Position numbers and translations under genes: made by a program
DNA from: CAYUQT01 sp964596165
Lineage (GTDB): Bacteria; Planctomycetota; Phycisphaerae; UBA1845; JAFGLZ01
NCBI GenBank assembly: GCA_964596165.1
Contig: CAZQTW010000013.1
Span: 48,002-112,001 of the forward strand
Length of the DNA: 64,000 nt
Direction: 5' to 3'
In this document: positions 25,772-33,193 of the stretch, piece by piece
Layout: each line of letters opens with the position of its first letter
How positions within the stretch are numbered: the stretch's first letter is position 1
Notes under the pieces: model-generated
What the model was told of the DNA's origin: nothing
Databases searched by the model: none
Seen by the model: only the letters and a program-made list of their open reading frames with translations

Positions 25772-27226
25772 ATGTGTCATCACAATCGGTGTTCGTGTGG
25801 CAGTTTTGGGTTGTCTCGGAGAGAACTTCTGGGGGCTGCCGCCGGCGCGACAGCTCTTGGCGGATTCGTGCTCAGAGAGGCGACCGCCGCCGAGGCGGGG
25901 AAGGACGCGTCCTCGGAATCTCCGGAACAATGGCCCGATGTGGTTGTTGCCTATCTTCGCCCCAAGGACAAGTACTGGCTTGGCTGGCCCGGTACGGCAT
26001 GGGATCAAACACAGTATGAGCCATTCCTCAAGAAGAGCAAAGGCCTGATCGAGAAGTTCGGCAAGGAACTGAAGGTCCGGGTACGCTTCGAGTCTGAGCC
26101 GCTCTATGACCCCGCCGACGTCGATAGGTTTCTCGCGAGAATCAAGGAAACCAAGCCCAAGGGAGTCATCCTTTTCCCGCTTCATATGGATCGCTGGCAG
26201 ATGGTCGAGAAGATCGCCAAGAGCGGCACGCCCACGATCATATTCGCCATGTTGGGCGTGTGTTTCACCGGCCACATCCAACAGATCTCCCGACTGCCGG
26301 GCGTCTACCTCGCCTCATCCAGCGACTTCGAGTTGGGTCCCGTGCGCTACGGCATGAAGATGATCCGCACCGCCCACGACGTGCGAAATCTGAAGCTTGC
26401 CGTTCTGGCGGGCACCGAGACCAAGGATGAGATTCTCGAGCCGTTTGGCCTAACGATCCGACGCTTGCCGCGGCAACGCTTTCCCGACATGTTCAATTCC
26501 ACCGGGAAGACGGATGAAGTAATGTCCATCGTGGAGGACTACAGCAAGAGGGCGCAGAAGATCGTTGAGCCCTCCAAGGAAGACATCATCAATGCCGCCC
26601 GCAACTATGTGGCCTCGTGCAAGATCTTGAAAGAAGAAGGCTGCAACGGCATCAGTATGGACTGTCTCGGACTCGTCCTCGAAAAGAAGCTGCCGACGCC
26701 GCCGTGCATGGCTTGGGCCAAGTTCCTTGACGTGGGCATACCGGCAATTTGCGAGGCCGACATCAATGCCGTCATGTCCATGATGCTCTGCTGCAAACTT
26801 CTGAACAAACCGGGCTTTCAACAGGATCCCGTGCCCGACACCGTTCGCAACACGTTCATCGGGGCACACTGCGTGTGCGGAACCAAGTTGAACGGTTACG
26901 ACAAGTCCTCCGAGCCGTTCATTCTCCGCAGCCACTCCGAGTCGAACATCGGCGTTTCTCTGCAGGTTCTGTGGAAGATCGACCAGGAAGTCACAATCAT
27001 GCAGTTTTCCGGTCCCGGCAAGATCTTGCTGGGCAAGGGCAAGGTTCTGCGGAACTTCGACACTCCGCCGGCAGGCGGGTGTCGCACGTCGGTGGAACTG
27101 GCCATCGACGCCCCGGCGGACACACGCGACACGAAGGGCTTCCATCAGCTCTTCATTTACGGCGACCATGTCCGCGACTTCCAAGCGTATGCCCAGATGT
27201 ACGGAATCGCCACGGAGCACATATAG
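25772..27226 (+). CDS. Tat-exported L-fucose isomerase-like protein
   Basis: A 484-residue protein with a Tat signal (LSRRELLGAAAGATALGG, about residues 14-31) and a FucI/AraA-like fold. Visible landmarks are VILFPLHMDRW, GISMDCLGLV, the CEADINAVMSMMLCCKLL helix typical of L-fucose isomerase-like C-terminal halves, and the SHSES region. The start at 25772 is preceded by GGTGGAG. FucI proper is cytoplasmic and hexameric, so an exported relative is unusual and may act on sugars outside the cytoplasm or be non-isomerase. The following glycosidase-like gene may be co-transcribed. A weak TTGACG/TACCTA pair lies at 25635-25664. Substrate and activity are inferred only from the fold. Confidence 0.85.
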   Translation: MCHHNRCSCGSFGLSRRELLGAAAGATALGGFVLREATAAEAGKDASSESPEQWPDVVVAYLRPKDKYWLGWPGTAWDQTQYEPFLKKSKGLIEKFGKELKVRVRFESEPLYDPADVDRFLARIKETKPKGVILFPLHMDRWQMVEKIAKSGTPTIIFAMLGVCFTGHIQQISRLPGVYLASSSDFELGPVRYGMKMIRTAHDVRNLKLAVLAGTETKDEILEPFGLTIRRLPRQRFPDMFNSTGKTDEVMSIVEDYSKRAQKIVEPSKEDIINAARNYVASCKILKEEGCNGISMDCLGLVLEKKLPTPPCMAWAKFLDVGIPAICEADINAVMSMMLCCKLLNKPGFQQDPVPDTVRNTFIGAHCVCGTKLNGYDKSSEPFILRSHSESNIGVSLQVLWKIDQEVTIMQFSGPGKILLGKGKVLRNFDTPPAGGCRTSVELAIDAPADTRDTKGFHQLFIYGDHVRDFQAYAQMYGIATEHI

Positions 27227-27444
27227 CCGTAGAAACGCCGACATGAACCCGGATCGATTCGGCCCGAAGCGGACGAACCGGTCCATGCACGGGGGTGACA
27301 AGGTGGCCATCCGACTTTGTCTCCTTAATGCGTGCGCCACGACGACATCTTTGCGATGTTCCGGCCGATCAGCCGTGTCTGTTGTGTGGCCCGGACCGTC
27401 GTAGACAACCCTATGCCTCAATGGAGACCAGGAGAACCCTTGTA

Positions 27445-29859
27445 GTGGATCGATCCAGCCGCCACCTTCGCGTTTGCGTCGTCCTGGGAGTCGCCCTTGG
27501 CAGCCCGATCCTGCCCGGATCCGCTGCAGCCAACCGTCCGGAACTGAAATGGGATGACTCGCGAGGTGTTGTCTTGGAGACTTCCTCGCTGACTGTCCGG
27601 CTGGACCAAGGCGATCAACTCCGATCACCGGTGATACGGTCTTCTCCCACCAGCGAGTATGCATTGACGAACCCGATCGTCAGCCGGCCCAGCCCATCGC
27701 AACTGATACTGCTATACAAAACCCAGGGGCCGTGCGGTGTAACACTCGACGTGCGGCGCGAGATCGTCTTGAATTCGACATCGACAGGCACCGCGCTTGT
27801 CGAAGTGTTTTCGATCACCCCCTCCCAATGCCTGTCAACCGACCTGGAAATCGAACGACCATTTCTGTTGCTTCCCTCGAAGCCCGCTTCTGCCGAGATT
27901 GCCTTTGCGCTTCAGAACGGCCAAGGCAGGACGGCGGCGCTAACCACGGCAGAGGTCGAAGGTGAGTACCGATTGTGCAACCTCGTGGGCGACAAGACAG
28001 ATCCGCTGGCTTTACCCCTCGTTCAGGTGGCTGTCGGCGATGAACGCGTCATGCTATGCACGGATCCCACGTTCGGCGCCCTGTTCTCCGTAAGGGGGTC
28101 CTCAAAGGACTCGGCGGCCGCCACGGGGTCGATTCGTTATCGATATGCCTGTGGCCGCGTACCACTGGTAGGGACTGAGGTACGGGCATTCGGCGTCTGG
28201 CTGGCCTCCGGGAACATGAAACACCATCGGTTCGAAGACGGCGTTGATGCGTATTTCACGCTGATGCTTCCCGACGTGCCGCCGGGTCCGAAATGGCTTC
28301 ACGACATCGCCATGGTCGGCTATGACTTCTTGAGCGACGGTGGCCAAGGCTGGGAACGCGACGTGAGGACACTTGCCGACCGGCTCAAACCAGAGGAGAA
28401 ATCGCGCGTGGCGCTGTGTTTCCACGGCTGGTACGACGCCCTGGGGTGTTACTGCTTCGATGCGGCCAAAGGCAAGATGAAGGACGAATGGGTGGCGTTC
28501 GAACGAACCCGCAAAGTCACGTTCACGCAGACAACGCTGAAGCGACAACTTCGTCTGGCCAAGGATCTTGGCTTTCGAGTCCTGCTCTACTTCGCCGATG
28601 GTCTGAACGCCGACAGCGGCTACGCCGGGTTCCGTGATGATTGGTCCTACCGCAACCCGAAGGGCGAACGAATTGAAGGTTGGACCGGACCCGACACCTT
28701 CGGTACAACCTACTTCAGAAACCCGGCTCACCCTGACGTCCACAAATGGTACAACGACTACCTGAGGGCCCTGCTCGCGACGTATGGAGAGCATCTTGAC
28801 GGTGTCGTCTGGGACGAAACCTTCCACATGCGCATCGGCTGGATCGCCACGCACCCCACACCCGCTTACTGCGATCGCGCCATGTTCGCACTCGTGAAGT
28901 CACTCACGGCCACCATGGAGCGATTCGACCCGAATAAAGCCTTCCTTGCCTCCGACTGCATCGGCGTGCCGGGCATGACGGACATCCCCGGCTACGCCAT
29001 GGTGGCGGATGGGACGTATCAGGACACCTGGTGCCACCCGGCCGCGTGGTCCTACGGCCTATTCCCCAATTGGCGGAACACGCTCTGGAGCTGCAATTGG
29101 GAGCCGGTGACGAACTTCCCATGGACCCGATGGGCAGTGAGGACCTACGGTGTGCCGGTGGCCATCAGCAACGGATGGGGTGATGACCGTGGTTGGTCGG
29201 AGCTCCAACCGTGGGAGCAGGACAGGATCCTGAATTTGTTCAGGGAACGATTGAAGCATGAGAAGCGGGTTCGCTTTCTCAAGGAGGATCCGTCCGGGTT
29301 GCTTGCCGCGGCACCGCATCGCCCGGCCCCCGGTGACCCCTTGCCGACTCCCGAACCCAACCAGGTCAATTGGGCACTCGCCTCACACGGAAGCAAAGCG
29401 ATGGCCTCATCCGAAGATGATTTCAAAGGCGGACGGTATCCGGCCGCGGGAGTCATCGACGGCATTCGAAACGACGAGGGATGGGGAGCTGGACACGGAT
29501 GGGCCAGCAAGAACGGCCAACCCTTGCCGCAATGGCTTCAGGTCGACTTCGGACGGAATCGATTCGTCCGTGAGTTTGTCCTCATAACCTACCAGCACGA
29601 GAACAGCAGGGAGACAGCCGGAAAGTGGGGTATCGCCAATTACTGCATTGAGGTTTGGGACGAGCAAATGAACGCTTGGAAGGTGGTCGTCACTGAAAAC
29701 CGTGGACTGGCCGTCAAGGTCAGGCTCTACAGACTTGCCCGGCCGGTACGCACGGACAAGATCCGCCTCGTCATATCCGATGTCGCTCCTTTGGATGGCC
29801 AAGCCCGAGTGCTGCAATTGGAGGCCTGGGGCCAAACTGAGGAACTGAAGACGCCTTGA
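27445..29859 (+). CDS. Exported TIM-barrel glycosidase-like protein with F5/8-type C-terminal domain
   Basis: An 804-residue secreted protein. After a signal peptide comes a beta-sandwich-like region (about residues 35-300) and a TIM-barrel-like region (about 310-660) with VALCFHGWYDALG, FRVLLYFADGLN and LDGVVWDETFHM, an acidic strand end resembling GH36/GH27-type barrels. The last ~150 residues form a discoidin/F5/8 type C (CBM32-like) domain (NWALASHGSKAMAS, QWLQVDFGRNRFVREFVL). GTG at 27445 has AGGAG ten bases upstream; the in-frame ATG at 27421 (812 residues) has no ribosome-binding site but cannot be excluded. The catalytic family cannot be named from sequence alone. It probably follows the FucI-like gene in a sugar-processing unit. 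Confidence 0.82.
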   Translation: MDRSSRHLRVCVVLGVALGSPILPGSAAANRPELKWDDSRGVVLETSSLTVRLDQGDQLRSPVIRSSPTSEYALTNPIVSRPSPSQLILLYKTQGPCGVTLDVRREIVLNSTSTGTALVEVFSITPSQCLSTDLEIERPFLLLPSKPASAEIAFALQNGQGRTAALTTAEVEGEYRLCNLVGDKTDPLALPLVQVAVGDERVMLCTDPTFGALFSVRGSSKDSAAATGSIRYRYACGRVPLVGTEVRAFGVWLASGNMKHHRFEDGVDAYFTLMLPDVPPGPKWLHDIAMVGYDFLSDGGQGWERDVRTLADRLKPEEKSRVALCFHGWYDALGCYCFDAAKGKMKDEWVAFERTRKVTFTQTTLKRQLRLAKDLGFRVLLYFADGLNADSGYAGFRDDWSYRNPKGERIEGWTGPDTFGTTYFRNPAHPDVHKWYNDYLRALLATYGEHLDGVVWDETFHMRIGWIATHPTPAYCDRAMFALVKSLTATMERFDPNKAFLASDCIGVPGMTDIPGYAMVADGTYQDTWCHPAAWSYGLFPNWRNTLWSCNWEPVTNFPWTRWAVRTYGVPVAISNGWGDDRGWSELQPWEQDRILNLFRERLKHEKRVRFLKEDPSGLLAAAPHRPAPGDPLPTPEPNQVNWALASHGSKAMASSEDDFKGGRYPAAGVIDGIRNDEGWGAGHGWASKNGQPLPQWLQVDFGRNRFVREFVLITYQHENSRETAGKWGIANYCIEVWDEQMNAWKVVVTENRGLAVKVRLYRLARPVRTDKIRLVISDVAPLDGQARVLQLEAWGQTEELKTP

Positions 29860-29868
29860 AAAGGCCGT

Positions 29869-29897
29869 TTGGCAGTCGGCGGCGAAGACGCTAATAT
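29869..29897 (+). promoter_or_regulatory. Promoter for the PEP carboxykinase gene
   Basis: TTGGCA (29869-29874), 17-base spacer, TAATAT (29892-29897). The start point near 29904 would give a leader of about 174 bases before pckG. The leader contains a hairpin, GGCCAT (30002-30007) with ATGGCC (30018-30023). Confidence 0.5.
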
Positions 29898-30001
29898 ACG
29901 GTGCTGGCCTGTACGGGCCTGCGAGGCTCCTGGGACTTGTGGGGGGCCTTGTTTTTGTCTGGACCGCCCCCGCGCAATCGGAAGGCCGACCGCAATGGAT
30001 G

Positions 30002-30023
30002 GGCCATAGATGACCCAATGGCC
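30002..30023 (+). promoter_or_regulatory. Hairpin in the pckG leader
   Basis: A perfect 6-bp stem with a 10-base loop lies 54 bases before the start codon, in an unusually long leader. No known riboswitch consensus is recognisable. Confidence 0.3.
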
Positions 30024-30077
30024 GGCTCGCGTGGGGCCTTGGCGGACAGATGAGCGTATCTGTTTTTGGGTGTAGAC

Positions 30078-31874
30078 ATGACCAACCATCAAGGACTGAA
30101 GAAGTGGATTGACGAATGCGCGGCCATGTGTAAGCCGGACAAGATCGTCTGGATCGACGGCAGTGACGCGCAGCGAGACGCCTTACGGGCCGAAGCGGTC
30201 GCGTCGGGCGAAATCCTGGCTCTCAACCAGAAGAAGCTTCCGGGCTGCTACTACCATCGAACAGCCATTAATGACGTGGCCCGCACGGAGCACCTGACGT
30301 ATATCTGCACGAAGGAAAAGGACGACGCCGGCCCCACGAACAACTGGATGAGCCCGGACGAGGGCTACCGTCGCGCCGGCGAGATTTTCAAGGAATCGAT
30401 GCGTGGCCGTACCATGTACGTGATCCCTTTCAGCCTGGGACCGGTGGGTTCGGTGTTTTCCAAGATCGGCGTCGAGCTGACCGACAGCATCTACGTCGTC
30501 TTGAACATGCTGATCATGGTGCGTTGCGGCAAGGACGTACTCGAGATCCTGGGCGATAATGGCGACTTCACCCGGTGCCTGCATAGCAAGGCCGACCTGA
30601 ATGTCGATCGCCGGCTGATCCTTCATTTTCCGGAAGACAACACGATCTGGAGCGTCGGATCGGGTTACGGCGGCAACGTGCTGCTCAGCAAGAAGTGCAT
30701 GGCGCTGCGATTGGCGAGTTGGCAGGCCCGCAAGGAAGGTTGGCTGGCCGAGCACATGCTGATCATGGGCATCGAGACTCCGGAAGGACGCATCGACTAT
30801 GTGGCCGCGGCCTTCCCCAGCGCGTGCGGCAAGACGAACCTCGCGATGCTCGTGCCGCCCGAGTCATTGACCCGCAAGGGTTACCGCATTTGGACGGTCG
30901 GCGACGATATCGCGTGGATGCGAATCGACACGGACGGCCAGCTTTGGGCGGTCAATCCCGAAGCGGGCCTCTTTGGTGTCGCGCCGGGCACGAACTCGAT
31001 GACGAACCCGAACGCCGTTGCCACTATTCGCCGTAACACGATCTTCACGAACGTGTTGCTAACGGAGGCAAAGACGGTGTGGTGGGAAGGCGGCGACGGT
31101 CCGCCACCGGCGAAGGGCTTCGATTGGCAGGGCAAGCCGTGGAAGCCCGGACAGCTCGACGCCGACGGCAAGCCGGTGGTCGGAGCTCACCCAAACGCCC
31201 GTTTCACCGCACCGCTCCAGCAGTGTCCGTCGCACAGTTTCCGGAGCGAGCATCACCACGGTGTACCGATTTCCGCGATTATTTTCGGCGGTCGTCGAGC
31301 CCGTCTCGCGCCGCTCGTCTATCAGGCTTACAGTTGGCAACATGGCGTATTCATAGGCGCCACCATGGCGTCCGAGCGGACGGCGGCCCAATTCGGGAAG
31401 CTCGGCGAGCTTCGCCGCGACCCAATGGCAATGCTCCCGTTCTGCGGCTACCACATGGCCGACTATTTCCGCCACTGGTTGGAGGTGGGCCAGCGCGCCC
31501 GCAGGCCCCCCAAGATCTTCCACGTCAATTGGTTCCGAACGGACGAGGCCGGAGAGTTTCTCTGGCCGGGCTACGGCGAGAATCTCCGGGTACTCGAGTG
31601 GATCCTCAGCCGCTGCCGCGGTGAAGCGGAGGCGACGGAAACGCCGATCGGATTCGTGCCGACGCCCGAGAGCATCGACCTGGAAGGACTTGACCTGCCG
31701 GAAGGCGTGGTGACGGAATTGCTGAAGGTCAACCGCGACGATTGGTGGCAGGAAGTCGACAGCGCCCGTACGTTCTTTGGCCAACTAGGCGAAGGCGTGC
31801 CGCACGCCCTGTTGGATGAGCTCCATTCCCTCGAACGCCGGCTTCGGATGAGCGGAATGGCGAACGCGCGATAA
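30078..31874 (+). CDS. pckG: Phosphoenolpyruvate carboxykinase (GTP)
   Basis: A 598-residue GTP-dependent PEP carboxykinase, which converts oxaloacetate plus GTP to PEP, GDP and CO2 for gluconeogenesis. The kinase loop FPSACGKTNLAM (about residues 245-256) with its hallmark Cys, the metal-site segment GDDIAWMR, the GVAPGTN motif and the NPNA signature all fit the GTP class rather than the ATP class. Length matches the family. ATG at 30078 is preferred over TTG at 30066. The gene stands alone with its own promoter and a long leader. It fits an organism that builds sugars from catabolic intermediates. Confidence 0.97.
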   Translation: MTNHQGLKKWIDECAAMCKPDKIVWIDGSDAQRDALRAEAVASGEILALNQKKLPGCYYHRTAINDVARTEHLTYICTKEKDDAGPTNNWMSPDEGYRRAGEIFKESMRGRTMYVIPFSLGPVGSVFSKIGVELTDSIYVVLNMLIMVRCGKDVLEILGDNGDFTRCLHSKADLNVDRRLILHFPEDNTIWSVGSGYGGNVLLSKKCMALRLASWQARKEGWLAEHMLIMGIETPEGRIDYVAAAFPSACGKTNLAMLVPPESLTRKGYRIWTVGDDIAWMRIDTDGQLWAVNPEAGLFGVAPGTNSMTNPNAVATIRRNTIFTNVLLTEAKTVWWEGGDGPPPAKGFDWQGKPWKPGQLDADGKPVVGAHPNARFTAPLQQCPSHSFRSEHHHGVPISAIIFGGRRARLAPLVYQAYSWQHGVFIGATMASERTAAQFGKLGELRRDPMAMLPFCGYHMADYFRHWLEVGQRARRPPKIFHVNWFRTDEAGEFLWPGYGENLRVLEWILSRCRGEAEATETPIGFVPTPESIDLEGLDLPEGVVTELLKVNRDDWWQEVDSARTFFGQLGEGVPHALLDELHSLERRLRMSGMANAR

Positions 31875-31969
31875 ACAGTGTCGTAAATGACGGCGGGGCG
31901 TCTTGCGAACCTCCGCCATCCAACATTACTTGGCTTGGGGTAGCCTCGAGAAAAGCCTTGCCGACAGGT

Positions 31970-31997
31970 TTGAGATTCTCTGCGGAATCGCTATCAT
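31970..31997 (+). promoter_or_regulatory. Promoter for the phospholipase C-like gene
   Basis: TTGAGA (31970-31975), 16-base spacer, TATCAT (31992-31997), each one mismatch from consensus. Start point near 32004, about 39 bases before the TTG start. Confidence 0.55.
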
Positions 31998-32042
31998 ACT
32001 AATGTGGTCTTGCGTCTGGGGGTTGCACGCGGAGGGGCCTGA

Positions 32043-32933
32043 TTGGCTCGTTTGCTGCCCACCGTTGTTGGTGTCGTCGTCTACATGCTCTTGGACTCGG
32101 AGCCTGTTCTGGCGTGGGGTCCAGCCACGCACGTTCGCTTGGCCTCGGACGTGCTTCTTAACCTCAACGCGTTGACTCCGGTCGTTGCCGGCATTTTGTC
32201 AAAATTCGCCACGGATTTCCTCTACGGCAACATTGCAGCCGATGTCATCTTCGCCAAACGTCTGAGCAAGGTGAAGCAGTTTTGCCATCACTGGAGCACG
32301 GGATTCGCGCTGCTCGAATCGGCCGAAACTCCCGCCGATAAGGCGTTTGCCTACGGATACCTCACTCACTTGGCATGCGATACCGTCGCCCATAACAAGT
32401 ACATCCCGCGCCAGGTTACCGTCACCGGAACCACTCGATCGGTCGGCCACATCTACTGGGAACTGCGAGCCGACGCCGGCGTTGAAACCGCTTACTGGAA
32501 CCGCCTTCGGCAGACCGTTCGTACCGCCTTTCCGGACCACGATGCCGTGATGGCGCGGCAGCTCGACCATGGCGTACTTCCCTTTGAAATGAACCGTCGC
32601 CTGTTCAACCGAATGCACAGGCTCCAGAGCGAGCGGTGGTGGTACAGAACGGTTCGGGTATGGGACCATGTTGCCCGCTGGGAGCTGAGCAACGAGCTTC
32701 TCAATCACTATCGGCGAGAAGCCGCCGAATGCGCCCTTGGAATCCTTCGCGACGGCCACAAGAGCCCCCTGTTGCATGTCGATCCCAGCGGCAGTCTGGC
32801 ACTCTACTACACGAAGCACACGCGTCGCTATATCCGCAAGATGCGTCGAGCCGGCCTTCTCCTGCCTCACGTCATGGTGGAAATGACCTACCCGCACGAA
32901 CCGGGACGCCGCTCGGAACGAGCAGCCGGTTAG
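32043..32933 (+). CDS. Zinc-dependent phospholipase C-like secreted protein
   Basis: A 296-residue protein of the zinc-dependent phospholipase C superfamily. The TTG start at 32043 is supported by GGAGG seven bases upstream and an in-frame stop just before it. Signal peptide cleavage after VLA would leave Trp25 as the new N-terminus (WGPATH), matching the known use of the mature N-terminal Trp as a zinc ligand. Further ligand candidates are His30, the GNIAAD Asp, FCHHW, and HLACDTVAHNKY (His, Asp, His). Related proteins without proven lipase activity are common in environmental bacteria, so substrate is uncertain. It has its own near-consensus promoter. Confidence 0.85.
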   Translation: MARLLPTVVGVVVYMLLDSEPVLAWGPATHVRLASDVLLNLNALTPVVAGILSKFATDFLYGNIAADVIFAKRLSKVKQFCHHWSTGFALLESAETPADKAFAYGYLTHLACDTVAHNKYIPRQVTVTGTTRSVGHIYWELRADAGVETAYWNRLRQTVRTAFPDHDAVMARQLDHGVLPFEMNRRLFNRMHRLQSERWWYRTVRVWDHVARWELSNELLNHYRREAAECALGILRDGHKSPLLHVDPSGSLALYYTKHTRRYIRKMRRAGLLLPHVMVEMTYPHEPGRRSERAAG

Positions 32934-33130
32934 AACCCAGCGCCCGTCATCCGTCGTGGAACACACCCGTCGCTTCTCCGTGGCCGGGTCGGTGTAGCCT
33001 CTCCGCCGGAGGAATACCGATGATTCAGTCAAGACCACCGTGACCGGCACGACCTGCAACTGGCCTATTTCAACGCCCGACAGCCCCCTGGGAAGAACGC
33101 ATGCTCACACCAAAATGCCCCTGGCCCCCG

Positions 33131-33159
33131 TTGCTTATCCCTCGCGAATGACATAGAAC
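33131..33159 (+). promoter_or_regulatory. Candidate promoter for the large lipoprotein gene
   Basis: TTGCTT (33131-33136), 17-base spacer, TAGAAC (33154-33159); start point near 33166, about 28 bases before ATG 33194. Moderate match only. Confidence 0.3.
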
Positions 33160-33193
33160 ATCAACGCATACTGGGAACCGGTTAGGTAGGGTC

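Noticed and set aside
32043..32933. ATG-initiated shorter phospholipase C-like protein starting at the internal Met near residue 15
   Set aside because: It would cut into the signal peptide. The TTG start has GGAGG at the right distance.
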